Below are positions 1 through 7,969 of a DNA stretch of 64,000 bases, piece after piece. The notes beneath the pieces are model-generated. The model saw nothing but the letters and a program-made list of their open reading frames with translations, ran no database searches and was not told the DNA's origin. Made by a program: the position numbers and the translations under genes. Every line of letters starts with the position of its first letter. The first letter of the stretch is position 1. Source of the DNA: G11 sp947167445 (GTDB lineage Bacteria; Bacillota; Clostridia; Lachnospirales; Lachnospiraceae); the NCBI GenBank assembly GCA_947167445.1, contig CAMVID010000004.1, positions 124,001 to 188,000 of the forward strand, in the 5' to 3' direction.

Positions 1-567
1 TTCCTTTGTGCTGGGGAACATGTATCCATAGTAGTAATCGAAATAACCGTCCATCTCATAGACATTAATGGATGAGCTTCTTCTGTATTTGAAAAGTTTA
101 ACCTTATCATCCATTCCCTGGCGCTTAAACAGTTCAATTGCTTCAGAAATAGGATAGCTTCTCTTAAATACTCTGATGTCCTCAGCCACCAGATCCTGCA
201 TACGCTGTTTAATCTTCTTTATGGTTGCAGGTTCAACCTTCACCCCATTCTTCGGACGAAGATAATAGCCTGCTCCGATTGTATACTCAAGAGTAAACGC
301 AACCTTGTCGCCGGCCACATCTTTTACAGCCTTCATGAACATCATGATTGCCGTTCTCATGTAGGTCTTATTTCCGATATCATTCTTTGTTGTAAAAAAA
401 TCAAGATCGCAGTCTTTGGAGAGTTTCTTAAACAGTTCTCTAATCTTACCGTTTACGCACGCTACAGCAATTGTGCCGTCGTATTGGTCCTTGTATTCCT
501 CGGCAATCTCCTCATAGGTTGTGCCAACGGGATATTCCTTTACTTCGCCTTTAATCTTTACTTTCAT
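1..567 (-). CDS. TGS-domain/uridine kinase-like nucleoside kinase (N-terminal part, cut by window edge)
   Basis: Open for 189 codons from an ATG at 567 to the window edge without a stop, so the C-terminal part lies outside. The start has a good GGAGG site eight bases upstream. The N-terminal ~60 residues (MKVKIKGEVKEYPVGTTYEE) read as a TGS domain like that of threonyl-tRNA synthetase, followed by a second synthetase-like region (FTLEYTIGAGYYL). In Firmicutes this N-terminus is typically fused to a uridine kinase/phosphoribulokinase-type P-loop domain; that domain is not visible here, so the kinase role is from family knowledge. A threonyl-tRNA synthetase is less likely because the linker and length match the nucleoside kinase family better. 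Confidence 0.72.
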   Translation of the reverse strand, partial: MKVKIKGEVKEYPVGTTYEEIAEEYKDQYDGTIAVACVNGKIRELFKKLSKDCDLDFFTTKNDIGNKTYMRTAIMMFMKAVKDVAGDKVAFTLEYTIGAGYYLRPKNGVKVEPATIKKIKQRMQDLVAEDIRVFKRSYPISEAIELFKRQGMDDKVKLFKYRRSSSINVYEMDGYFDYYYGYMFPSTKE

Positions 568-599
568 AGCATCGCCTCCGGATGGATAATTTACAGTTA

Positions 600-628
600 A
601 TTCTATCATTTTTCAGTTCATTTATCAA
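600..628 (-). promoter_or_regulatory. sigma-A promoter of the nucleoside kinase gene
   Basis: On the minus strand TTGATA (623-628) and TAGAAT (600-605) are separated by 17 bases, about 30 bases upstream of the start codon at 567. Confidence 0.6.
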
Positions 629-716
629 CGCTGTAACCCCTCTTCCCCTCGCCGTATAAAGTGCACAAAAACCAATCTACAAATTTGTTAGGTTTTACAG
701 AAAAAATAAAAACACG

Positions 717-746
717 TTGACGAATAAGAAAAATTGGGTTTATGGT
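717..746 (+). promoter_or_regulatory. candidate promoter of the PTS operon
   Basis: TTGACG (717-722) and TATGGT (741-746) with an 18-base spacer. Predicted start is about 30 bases before the RAT site. The -10 is weak, so this is a candidate only. Confidence 0.4.
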
Positions 747-781
747 TATGTCGTAAAAATTAATACGATTCTTTTCAGGAA

Positions 782-845
782 GGATTGTTACTGTTCGGCA
801 GGCAAAACCAGATTTTACTTACTTTGTGTAAAATCTGGTTTTTTT
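782..845 (+). promoter_or_regulatory. RAT antiterminator site overlapping an intrinsic terminator (PTS operon leader)
   Basis: 782-809 matches the LicT/SacY-type ribonucleic antiterminator (GGATTGTTACTG then GGCAGGCAAAACC). Its 3' end overlaps a 13-bp stem, AACCAGATTTTAC (806-818) with GTAAAATCTGGTT (828-840), followed by a T run. This is the standard arrangement in which the CAT-domain antiterminator encoded directly downstream stabilises the RAT and blocks the terminator. Confidence 0.92.
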
Positions 846-863
846 GTTCAAAGGGTTGTCAGT

Positions 864-1688
864 ATGCTTATCAAAAAAATAATCAACAACAATATAGTGA
901 CTTCAGTGGACGATGGATGTGAAGTTGTCGTCAGCGGTCGCGGAATAGGTTTCGGTCATCGCGAAGGTGACGTTATTCCCGAAGCCAGAATCGAAAAGGT
1001 ATACCGCATGGAAAACCAGGAAAGCCTCACCAGATTCAAAGACCTGCTGGCAAAGCTTCCCTTGGAAAATCTGCATATCTCAAACGAAGTTATCTCCCTG
1101 GCCAAAGAAGGCCTTGGAACCGAGCTTAATGAGAACATCTATCTCACCCTTACAGACCACATTAACTTCGCCCTGGAACGATATGACAAGGGAATGATGT
1201 TTGAGAATGCTCTGCTTTTTGAAGTAAAGGCATTCTATCCCGAGGAGTTTCGAATCGGCGAAAAGGCGGTGGATTTAATAAAGACCACCACCGGCAAGAA
1301 TCTGGGTGAAAACGAAGCCGCTTCCATTGCTCTTCACATTGTCAGCGCAGAGTTAAACGAGAAAACAAGCATGGCCTTTAAAGTTACCCAGGCCGTGAAG
1401 AGAATATTTGAAATCATCGAAGAAGATGTGGACAGAAGCATTCCCGGTAACTCCGGAAAGCTTGATGATTTGATTCCAACCTTTAAACATCTTGTGTACC
1501 GACTGATTCTGAATGAGCAGTACAACGGCGACGATGAGGCATTGTTTGAATTCGCCACTGCAAATTACAGGGAAGAAACAAGAATCTGCAGGAAGGTAAT
1601 GGACTACCTTGAAAAGCAGTTCGAGGTGACAATCCGCCCCGATGAAATGAGTTACATCATAATTCTTTTGAGAAAACTGGTTAAATAA
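864..1688 (+). CDS. LicT/BglG-family transcription antiterminator
   Basis: 274 residues. Order: CAT RNA-binding domain (about 1-55), PRD1 (about 65-170), PRD2 (about 171-274). The protein binds the RAT site just upstream and allows read-through into the PTS operon when sugar is present. PTS-targeted histidines are visible at H99 and H158 (PRD1) and H209 (PRD2). The second PRD2 histidine is replaced: the segment aligned with LicT's Y-x-x-H region reads EMSYIIILLRKL, giving Leu268. The reading frame is open further upstream to 717, but that part covers the RAT and terminator; ATG 864 gives the family's usual N-terminus (MLIKKIINNN), with AAAGGG upstream. It is the first gene of the antiterminator-EIIA-EI-HPr-IICB operon, implying autoregulation. 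Confidence 0.9.
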   Translation: MLIKKIINNNIVTSVDDGCEVVVSGRGIGFGHREGDVIPEARIEKVYRMENQESLTRFKDLLAKLPLENLHISNEVISLAKEGLGTELNENIYLTLTDHINFALERYDKGMMFENALLFEVKAFYPEEFRIGEKAVDLIKTTTGKNLGENEAASIALHIVSAELNEKTSMAFKVTQAVKRIFEIIEEDVDRSIPGNSGKLDDLIPTFKHLVYRLILNEQYNGDDEALFEFATANYREETRICRKVMDYLEKQFEVTIRPDEMSYIIILLRKLVK

Positions 1689-1713
1689 CTTTTACGTAAA
1701 GAGAGGACATACA

Positions 1714-2202
1714 ATGGGATTTTTCGGAACATTATTCGGAAAGAAAGAAACAATTGAAATTGCTTCTCCGGCAAAGGGAGAACTGATTCCCATAGGGAAT
1801 GTAAGCGATCCCACTTTTGCTGAGGAAATGCTTGGAAAGGGAGTTGCCCTGGTTCCTTCTGACGGCAAATTCTATGCACCCGCAGATGGAGATCTTGAAT
1901 CCCTTTTTCCAACAGGACATGCCTACTCCATAAAGACCCCTGAAGGAACCGAAGTTCTTATTCACATAGGCCTTGATACAGTCAAGCTTAAAGGTCAGTT
2001 CTTCACTCTCCATGCCACCCAGGGGGATAAGGTCAAAAAGGGAGACCTTATTGTGGAAGTAGATCTGGAAGCTGTGAAGAATGCAGGATACGACATAACC
2101 ACTCCTATGATAATTCTTGACTCTGACAACTACTCTTCCTTCGACAAAAAAACCGGAAGCGTAGCTCCCGGGGACACAGCTCTTATTCTCGAGAAGGCGT
2201 AA
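1714..2202 (+). CDS. PTS glucose-type EIIA component
   Basis: 162 residues, the full length of the Crr/EIIA-Glc family (PTS_EIIA_1). It carries phosphate from HPr to the IIB domain in the cytoplasm. The active-site segment VLIHIGLDTVKL gives the phosphorylated His at H84, with the partner H69 in TGHAYSI. The start is preceded by AAGAGAGG. It is a free-standing EIIA, which fits the downstream transporter that carries only IIC and IIB. It lies 25 bases after the antiterminator gene and 6 bases before enzyme I. Confidence 0.93.
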   Translation: MGFFGTLFGKKETIEIASPAKGELIPIGNVSDPTFAEEMLGKGVALVPSDGKFYAPADGDLESLFPTGHAYSIKTPEGTEVLIHIGLDTVKLKGQFFTLHATQGDKVKKGDLIVEVDLEAVKNAGYDITTPMIILDSDNYSSFDKKTGSVAPGDTALILEKA

Positions 2203-2208
2203 AAATCT

Positions 2209-3831
2209 ATGAGCAAGGAAATAAAAGGTCAGGTGGTCTCCGGCAAAATAGCCTTAGGACCAATACATGTCTTTAGAAAAAAAATACCTGTTATAACTTC
2301 AGAAACCACCAATGATTCCACCGAGGAATTAAACACCTTTCTCACCGCAAGAGATAAAGCCATCAAGGAACTAAAGATTCTTGAAGAAGAGGCAAACGCA
2401 AGAATGGGTGAAGAAGAAGCCATGGTTTTTTCAGTCCATGGCATGCTCTTAGAGGATCTGGACTTCGAAGACGCCGTCAAGGAATGTATAAGCGCAGGTC
2501 ATAATGCTTCCTACGCTGTCAAGAAAGCCGGCGAGGATCTGGCAGTCTTCTTTGCTTCAATGGAAGACAACGACTATATGAAGGAGCGTGCCTCGGATTT
2601 CAGAGATATCGCCAATCGCGTAATCTGCAAGATTCAGGATATTGAAGGCGGCATTAAACTTCCATCGGAGCCCGTAATTCTTCTTGCCCATGATCTTGTT
2701 CCATCCGATACTCTGGGGCTTGATACAAATAAGGTTCTGGCCTTTGTAACCACCAAGGGATCAACCAACTCCCACACCGCTATTTTGGCGAGATCTTTAG
2801 GCATTACCGCCCTGGTTGATACAGGCGAGGAATTTGGAGATGACCTTACAGGTCAGATTGGAATCGTTGACGGAGAAAAAGGGATTTTTATAATCGATCC
2901 AAAAGAAGAGCTCCTTGACGAATACAGAAAGAGAATAAAGGAAATCCAAAAAGAAGAAGAAAGCTTAAAGAGTTTAATCGGCGAGGAAACCAGGACCAAA
3001 AGCGGTCAGAAAATAAAGATTTATGCCAACATCGGTAACCCTTCTGACGCGGCTAAGGCACTGGAGTACGACGCCGAAGGAATCGGACTATTCAGAAGTG
3101 AGTTTCTTTTCCTTGGTAAAAACGACTATCCCTCAGAAGAGGAACAGTTTAAGAGCTATAAAGAAGTTATTACCCTTATGAAGGGTCGTGAAGTAATAAT
3201 AAGGACTCTTGATATCGGAGCCGACAAGCAGGCTGATTACTTTGAGCTTCCAAAAGAAGACAATCCGGCCATGGGCTTAAGAGCCATAAGACTTTGCCTT
3301 GAAAGACCGGAGATGTTTAAAACACAGCTGCGTGCAATCTATAGAGCTGCTGCCTTCGGTCCCACAGGAATCATGTTTCCCATGATTACCTCCCTGGAGG
3401 AAATGGATAAGATACTTGATTTGGTTGATACGGTGAAAAAGGAATTAAAGGACGAGGCTCTTGACTTTGGAGAAGCAGAACTGGGTGTCATGATTGAGAC
3501 TCCTGCAGCCGCCCTGATAAGTGATTTACTGGCGGATAAAGTATCCTTTTTCAGCATCGGAACCAATGATCTGACTCAATACACCTTTGCCATGGACAGG
3601 CAAAATGCATCCTTAGAGCCCTTCAGGGTTCCAAATCACCCGGCAATTTTGAGACTGATTGAAATGACTGTCCAAAATGCCCACAAGAAGAATGTTCGGG
3701 TCGGCATCTGCGGAGAAATGGGCGCAGATTTCGATTTGACAAAGTATTTTATATCAATTGGCGTAGATGAACTGTCTGTTTCCGCTCCAAAGATTTTGGC
3801 CCTCAGGAAACACGTCAGAGAACTCGCTTAG
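2209..3831 (+). CDS. ptsI: PTS enzyme I (phosphoenolpyruvate-protein phosphotransferase)
   Basis: 540 residues, somewhat shorter than the usual ~575. It transfers phosphate from phosphoenolpyruvate to HPr. The N-terminal HPr-binding/phosphohistidine half contains the swivelling-His motif GSTNSHTAILARSLG (phospho-His H189). The C-terminal PEP-binding TIM barrel shows GIGLFRSEFLF, IGTNDLTQYTFAMDR and the active-site Cys segment VGICGEMGAD. Having the general PTS proteins inside a sugar-specific operon is notable: the unit is self-sufficient, and HPr follows 24 bases later. Confidence 0.96.
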   Translation: MSKEIKGQVVSGKIALGPIHVFRKKIPVITSETTNDSTEELNTFLTARDKAIKELKILEEEANARMGEEEAMVFSVHGMLLEDLDFEDAVKECISAGHNASYAVKKAGEDLAVFFASMEDNDYMKERASDFRDIANRVICKIQDIEGGIKLPSEPVILLAHDLVPSDTLGLDTNKVLAFVTTKGSTNSHTAILARSLGITALVDTGEEFGDDLTGQIGIVDGEKGIFIIDPKEELLDEYRKRIKEIQKEEESLKSLIGEETRTKSGQKIKIYANIGNPSDAAKALEYDAEGIGLFRSEFLFLGKNDYPSEEEQFKSYKEVITLMKGREVIIRTLDIGADKQADYFELPKEDNPAMGLRAIRLCLERPEMFKTQLRAIYRAAAFGPTGIMFPMITSLEEMDKILDLVDTVKKELKDEALDFGEAELGVMIETPAAALISDLLADKVSFFSIGTNDLTQYTFAMDRQNASLEPFRVPNHPAILRLIEMTVQNAHKKNVRVGICGEMGADFDLTKYFISIGVDELSVSAPKILALRKHVRELA

Positions 3832-3855
3832 AAAAAAGAAAGGAGGAAAAACACG

Positions 3856-4113
3856 ATGGTTGAATTCTCTTATGTTATTAAGGATGAGCTGGGTATCCAC
3901 GCCAGACCGGCAGGACTGCTTGCCAAAACTGCAGCAGGTTTCAAAAGCAATATAAGCCTCAGTGTCGGAGGGGAAACCGCAGACGCCAAGCGCTTGATTT
4001 CCATCATGAAGTTAGGAGCACAACATGGGCAGACGGCAGCGTTTACCATCGAGGGGGAAGACGAAGCAGCTGCCGCACAAGCATTACAATCATTTATGAA
4101 TGAAAACTTATAA
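3856..4113 (+). CDS. ptsH: HPr phosphocarrier protein, Ser46 replaced by Arg
   Basis: 85 residues, full HPr length. The catalytic His15 sits in ELGIHARPAG. The region around the regulatory serine reads DAKRLISIMKLG; aligned without gaps with Bacillus HPr (K-S-I-M-G-V-M-S-L-G), position 46 is Arg. HPr kinase could not phosphorylate it there, so catabolite control through P-Ser-HPr is not expected from this copy (inference). It is preceded by a strong AAAGAAAGGAGG site and lies between enzyme I and the IICB transporter. Confidence 0.93.
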   Translation: MVEFSYVIKDELGIHARPAGLLAKTAAGFKSNISLSVGGETADAKRLISIMKLGAQHGQTAAFTIEGEDEAAAAQALQSFMNENL

Positions 4114-4143
4114 GGCAACTTATAAAAAGGAGGAAAGTTTCTT

Positions 4144-5586
4144 ATGATGAAGTATCTTCAAAAAATCGGGAAGTCCTTGATGCTCCCGGTAGCTTGTTTG
4201 CCGGCAGCCGGCATACTCATGGGTATAGGTTATTGGATTGACCCTACCGGATGGGGTGCAAACAGCATGCTTGCCGCTTTCTTAATCAAAGCAGGCTCAG
4301 CTATTATCGATAATATTCCCTGGCTTTTCGCAATTGGTGTTTCAGTTGGTATGGCCAAAGATCACGACGGAACAAGCGCACTCTCAGGTCTTGTTTCTTA
4401 CTTAATGATTACTACTCTGTTGGCTTCCGGTGCCGTTGCAATGTACAAAGGTGTTGCTATTGAAGAAGTTCCTGCCGCATTCGGCAAGATCCACAACGCA
4501 TTCATCGGTATCCTTGCAGGTATCATCGGTTCAAGCTGCTACAATAGATTTAAAGATACCAAGTTGCCCAACTGGCTGGCATTCTTCAGTGGAAAGAGAT
4601 GTGTTGCCATTGTTACAGCCGGTGTTTCAATTTTAGTATCCGGTGCTTTATTCTTCGTATGGCCTTTAATCTACGGAGGACTTGTTTCCTTTGGTGAGGC
4701 TATTCTTGGTCTCGGTGCTCTTGGTTCAGGTATCTACGCTATGTTAAACCGTGCACTTATTCCTTTGGGATTACACCATGCATTAAATGCCGTATTCTGG
4801 TTTGATACAGCAAACATCAACGACCTTGGTTTATTCTGGTCCGGTGCGGAAGGTGCTGTAAAGGGTGTTACAGGTCAGTATATGACAGGTTTCTTCCCCG
4901 TTATGATGTTCGGTCTTCCTGCAGGTGCACTTGCAATGTACCACACAGCTAAGGACTCCAAGAAAAAAACAGCAGCCTCTCTTTTGATGGCAGGTGCTCT
5001 TGCTTCCTTCTTTACAGGTATCACCGAGCCTTTGGAATTTGCATTTATGTTCCTGGCTCCCGGTCTTTACCTTGTACATGCTTGCCTGACAGGTATTTCA
5101 GCCATTGTCTGTGCACTGCTTCCTTTAAGACTCGGCTTCAACTTCAGTGCAGGACTTGTTGACTATGTATTAAGCTTCAAGGCACCCATGGCCGTTAATC
5201 CTCTCCTTTTGATTCCTGTTGGTTTGGTATTTGGCGTTATTTACTATGCAGTATTCCGTTTCGTTATTACCAAATTCGATCTTAAGACTCCCGGTCGTGA
5301 AGATGATGACGAGGAAGAAGAACTTAAGCTCGAGCTTGCAAATGATGATTTCACAGCAATTGCCAAGCAGATTCTCATCGGTCTCGGCGGAGCTTCCAAT
5401 ATTAAGGAACTTGACTACTGCGCAACCAGAGTTCGTGTAGAAATCGGTGACTACACTCAGGTTGATGACAAGGAAATCAAGAAAGCCGGCGTTGCAGGCG
5501 TTATCCGTCCTTCCAAGACCACAGTACAGGTTATTGTGGGACCCAAGGTACAGTTTGTACACGACGAACTTAAGAAAATGCTTTAA
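4144..5586 (+). CDS. PTS IICB sugar transporter (glucose/N-acetylglucosamine family)
   Basis: 480 residues. The N-terminal IIC membrane domain (about 1-385) begins SLMLPVACLPAAGILMG and has multiple hydrophobic helices, including the family segments GLHHALNAVFWF and GITEPLEFAFMFL. An acidic linker (EDDDEEEE) leads to a C-terminal IIB domain (about 400-480) with the phospho-Cys motif KELDYCATRVR (C426). It imports and phosphorylates a hexose or aminosugar; PtsG and NagE types are hard to separate by sequence alone. No IIA domain is fused, consistent with the separate EIIA in the operon. It is the last gene before the terminator at 5598-5650. Confidence 0.9.
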   Translation: MMKYLQKIGKSLMLPVACLPAAGILMGIGYWIDPTGWGANSMLAAFLIKAGSAIIDNIPWLFAIGVSVGMAKDHDGTSALSGLVSYLMITTLLASGAVAMYKGVAIEEVPAAFGKIHNAFIGILAGIIGSSCYNRFKDTKLPNWLAFFSGKRCVAIVTAGVSILVSGALFFVWPLIYGGLVSFGEAILGLGALGSGIYAMLNRALIPLGLHHALNAVFWFDTANINDLGLFWSGAEGAVKGVTGQYMTGFFPVMMFGLPAGALAMYHTAKDSKKKTAASLLMAGALASFFTGITEPLEFAFMFLAPGLYLVHACLTGISAIVCALLPLRLGFNFSAGLVDYVLSFKAPMAVNPLLLIPVGLVFGVIYYAVFRFVITKFDLKTPGREDDDEEEELKLELANDDFTAIAKQILIGLGGASNIKELDYCATRVRVEIGDYTQVDDKEIKKAGVAGVIRPSKTTVQVIVGPKVQFVHDELKKML

Positions 5587-5597
5587 TTTCTAAACTA

Positions 5598-5650
5598 AAA
5601 CAGCCATAAATGATAGTCCGTTTGGGCTTATCATTTATGGCTGTTTTTTT
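5598..5650 (+). terminator. bidirectional intrinsic terminator between PTS operon and chemoreceptor
   Basis: Arms AACAGCCATAAATGATA and TATCATTTATGGCTGTT around a 13-base loop, followed by a T run on the plus strand. The minus strand also reads into TTTTAGTTT, so it can end both converging transcripts. Confidence 0.88.
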
Positions 5651-5657
5651 GTCTCTT

Positions 5658-7394
5658 TTACGCCGTCATCTTTTCGATTGTGAAGTATTCCATCTTTTCG
5701 CTGAGGGTTTCCGCCATGCCTCTAAGTTCGGCAGCGGCCTCGCTTATCAGAGCGAATGTGGCATTAAGCTCTTCCATTGAAGCGTTGGTCTCCTGGGTTG
5801 AAGCCGCATTCTGCTGTGAGATGGCTGAAAGCTCTTCGATGATATCTGAGAAGCTTACCTTAAGCTCGTTGAGAAGATGAATCTTATCAGCAATCATTCT
5901 TGTGGAGTTATCAACGTTATTTACGTTGGCAACAACCACATCCATATCTTCCTTGGTGCTGGTCAGTTCCTTGTTCTGCTCCTTGATGCTCTCACTGAGC
6001 ATTCCGATGGTTTCAACACTCTTCTGAGATTCAGCCACAAGTGTCTCAACTATCTTGTTAATGGAAACTGCAGCATTCTTGGACTGCTCAGAAAGAGTAC
6101 CTATTTCAGTCGCAACAACAGTGAATCCCTTTCCGTGCTCTCCCGCTCTTGCCGCTTCGATCGTGGCATTAAGAGAAAGGAGTCTGGTCTGCTCTGCAAT
6201 AGCCGTAATTATGTTGGATGCTTCAGCAATGTCCTTAACGGAATTGTTTGTTAACTGAATTTGAGTATCAATATTCTGCATTGAGGTCATAACGTCCTCA
6301 TTCTTGTTCATAAGTGAACTGAGGGTATCAACTGTACGGTTGGCACCGTTTAACATCTCTCCTGCCGCATTGGAAAGGTTCTCAATGCTGTCTGTGATGT
6401 CATCAATGCTGTCGCCAAGTTCCGCTGTATTGCTTACGGAATGCTCCATGCTCTCGGCCTGAGAAGCTGCTCCACGGCTGATTTCTTCCACAGCCCCTGT
6501 TACCTGTTCTGCTACGCGGGATGCTGAAGCAGCGCTGGTGGCAAGGCTCTCACCCGAAGCAGTAACGTCTGCGGAAAGCTTCTTTGTGGCTGCTATTACA
6601 TCCTGAAGTTTGTCACGTACCTGAGCTGAACTTGCGGCGATTACGCCAAGTTCATCCTTACGGTTAAATGTACGATCATGTATATAAAAATCAAGCTCAC
6701 CCTCTTCAAGACTCTGAAGTCCGTTTACGATATCCCTTATGGACTTCGAAGACTTGGAAATAATAATTCTGGCAACTCCAAAGTTAAATAAGAAGAAGCC
6801 AACAAATACTCCAATAATTGCACGAGCTGCTGCTTTTAAGTTATTTGTAACAATAGAAGTATCTCTTCCGGCAAAAACCATACCTACTACTGAACCGTCT
6901 GAGTTTTTCAAAGGAACATAATATGCATACCATTCCTTACCGCCAATCTCAAGATTGGTAGCCAGGTACTCGTTACAGTTATCAAGAACTTCTGAAATTA
7001 CCACATCGGAAGCCTTCGTTCCTTCCATGCGCTTTCCTGTCTGCTCGTCAACAAGAGATGTAACGAATCTGGTATCTCCCATGAATATAGTGAAATACAT
7101 TCCCGTGCTTTCACTTAATTCATCAAGCTGCTTTTCAAAACCATCGTGGACCTGCACACCACCCTTCAAAAGTGTTCCGTCTGCAGTTACTTTCCAGTCA
7201 CCTGTGTACTGGTTGGAAAGATCACCCTTCAAAAGAATGGCTGCTGCGTGTAATCCCTCCTCAAACGAGGAAAAATAAGCTGTCTTGATGTGCGAATATC
7301 CGATATATCCTACTGTAGCTGCCATCAAGAGTGCAAGACCGGATGCGATGAGAATAATGGTGCGTACCATGTTTCTGCTTTTTCTCTTTTTCAT
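5658..7394 (-). CDS. methyl-accepting chemotaxis protein, single-Cache type
   Basis: 578 residues. A basic N-terminus and first membrane helix (about 9-31), an extracytoplasmic Cache-like sensor (about 32-185, with FTIFMGDTRFVTSL and WYAYYVPLKNSDGSVVGMVFAG), a second helix (about 192-212), a HAMP-like region, and a long coiled-coil signalling domain. The conserved hairpin tip is IAEQTRLLSLNATIEAARAG. It signals to CheA/CheW. ATG 7394 is preferred over earlier in-frame codons because AGAAAGGT lies just upstream and the earlier codons fall inside the leader terminator. Expression appears controlled by the c-di-GMP riboswitch and two terminator hairpins in its leader. Confidence 0.93.
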   Translation of the reverse strand: MKKRKSRNMVRTIILIASGLALLMAATVGYIGYSHIKTAYFSSFEEGLHAAAILLKGDLSNQYTGDWKVTADGTLLKGGVQVHDGFEKQLDELSESTGMYFTIFMGDTRFVTSLVDEQTGKRMEGTKASDVVISEVLDNCNEYLATNLEIGGKEWYAYYVPLKNSDGSVVGMVFAGRDTSIVTNNLKAAARAIIGVFVGFFLFNFGVARIIISKSSKSIRDIVNGLQSLEEGELDFYIHDRTFNRKDELGVIAASSAQVRDKLQDVIAATKKLSADVTASGESLATSAASASRVAEQVTGAVEEISRGAASQAESMEHSVSNTAELGDSIDDITDSIENLSNAAGEMLNGANRTVDTLSSLMNKNEDVMTSMQNIDTQIQLTNNSVKDIAEASNIITAIAEQTRLLSLNATIEAARAGEHGKGFTVVATEIGTLSEQSKNAAVSINKIVETLVAESQKSVETIGMLSESIKEQNKELTSTKEDMDVVVANVNNVDNSTRMIADKIHLLNELKVSFSDIIEELSAISQQNAASTQETNASMEELNATFALISEAAAELRGMAETLSEKMEYFTIEKMTA

Positions 7395-7439
7395 TAATTT
7401 ACCTTTCTGATTGTCCCTACAATCCGCTAAAAACTCTAC

Positions 7440-7472
7440 AAAAAAAATAAGCATGGGAACGATTCCCATGCC
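7440..7472 (-). terminator. second leader terminator of the chemoreceptor mRNA
   Basis: Minus-strand hairpin GCATGGGAA(tc)GTTCCCATGC type with a long T run (TTATTTTTTTTG), located between the riboswitch and the start codon at 7394. Confidence 0.85.
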
Positions 7473-7473
7473 T

Positions 7474-7500
7474 AAAAAAGATAATCACAGAGTGATTACC
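7474..7500 (-). terminator. first leader terminator, adjoining the riboswitch
   Basis: Minus-strand arms GGTAATCAC and GTGATTATC around a 3-base loop, followed by TTTTTT. It directly follows the aptamer's 3' end, so it is the likely expression platform. Confidence 0.7.
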
Positions 7501-7580
7501 GGGGTAAGTGCAACTGGCTGACATGTGAAAGTCCCTATAGCTTTGCGTCACAGGCTTTCGCCTGCTTTGCCAAATATTAA
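7500..7580 (-). ncRNA. c-di-GMP-I (GEMM-I) riboswitch
   Basis: On the minus strand the aptamer core reads GGCAAAGCAGGCGAAAGCC, then TGTGACGCAAAGCTATAGGG, then ATGTCAGCCAGTTGCAC. The GAAA tetraloop, the GACGCAAAGC core and the tetraloop-receptor/ligand segment CAGCCAGTTGC are all class I hallmarks. It sits in the leader of a chemoreceptor gene and is followed by two intrinsic terminators. Whether c-di-GMP turns the gene on or off cannot be read directly; termination on binding is the common arrangement. Confidence 0.92.
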
Positions 7581-7591
7581 CGAACTTTGCC

Positions 7592-7621
7592 ATTATAAAC
7601 GAAGGTCCTCCCAAAAAGCAA
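7592..7621 (-). promoter_or_regulatory. promoter of the riboswitch-controlled chemoreceptor
   Basis: Minus-strand TTGCTT (7616-7621) and TATAAT (7592-7597), spacer 18. The predicted start lies a few bases before the aptamer. Confidence 0.65.
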
Positions 7622-7718
7622 TACTTTAGTACCAGTAAAATGATTTTTCTACGTCCTCATCAAATTATACAATAATACACAGCTGTTTTTGTGCAAAACC
7701 GACAACAGCCTGCACCTA

Positions 7719-7747
7719 TTGACTGAGATGGCTCAAAATGCTATTCT
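7719..7747 (+). promoter_or_regulatory. promoter of tRNA-Gly
   Basis: TTGACT (7719-7724), 17-base spacer, TATTCT (7742-7747), about 24 bases before the tRNA. Confidence 0.65.
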
Positions 7748-7770
7748 AATAAAGGTTTTTATAGATATCT

Positions 7771-7841
7771 GCAGGGTTAGTACATCGGTAGTACACGGGC
7801 TTCCCAAGCCTGGGAGGCGGGTTCGATTCCCGTACCCTGCT
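7771..7841 (+). tRNA. tRNA-Gly (anticodon CCC)
   Basis: A 71-base cloverleaf: acceptor GCAGGGT with ACCCTGC, D stem GTAC/GTAC, anticodon stem CGGGC/GCCTG around loop TTCCCAA (anticodon CCC), T arm with TTCGATT loop. The CCA end is not encoded. A terminator follows. Confidence 0.93.
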
Positions 7842-7847
7842 TTTTAT

Positions 7848-7875
7848 CCTCGGCTTACTGCCGGGGATTTTTTTT
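7848..7875 (+). terminator. terminator after tRNA-Gly
   Basis: CCTCGGC (7848-7854) pairs with GCCGGGG (7860-7866), one wobble, followed by a run of eight T after an A. Confidence 0.8.
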
Positions 7876-7882
7876 CATCCGT

Positions 7883-7909
7883 TAACTTTTGCTCAAATCA
7901 TGCCGATAA
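7883..7909 (+). promoter_or_regulatory. candidate sigma-28 (flagellar) promoter
   Basis: GCCGATAA (7902-7909) matches the sigma-28 -10 consensus exactly. TAAC (7883-7886) is three of four to the TAAA -35 at the standard 15-base spacing. It lies 61 bases before the ATG at 7970, inside the only free space between the terminator and that gene. Confidence 0.6.
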
Positions 7910-7969
7910 TAAGGATAAGGTTAAATATTGCCAAACGGAATTGGATTAATCTGAAAGGAGACGTCAGCA

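Noticed and set aside
7689..7949. 86-codon open frame across tRNA-Gly
   Set aside because: It covers the tRNA, its terminator and the sigma-28-like promoter, and has no ribosome site.
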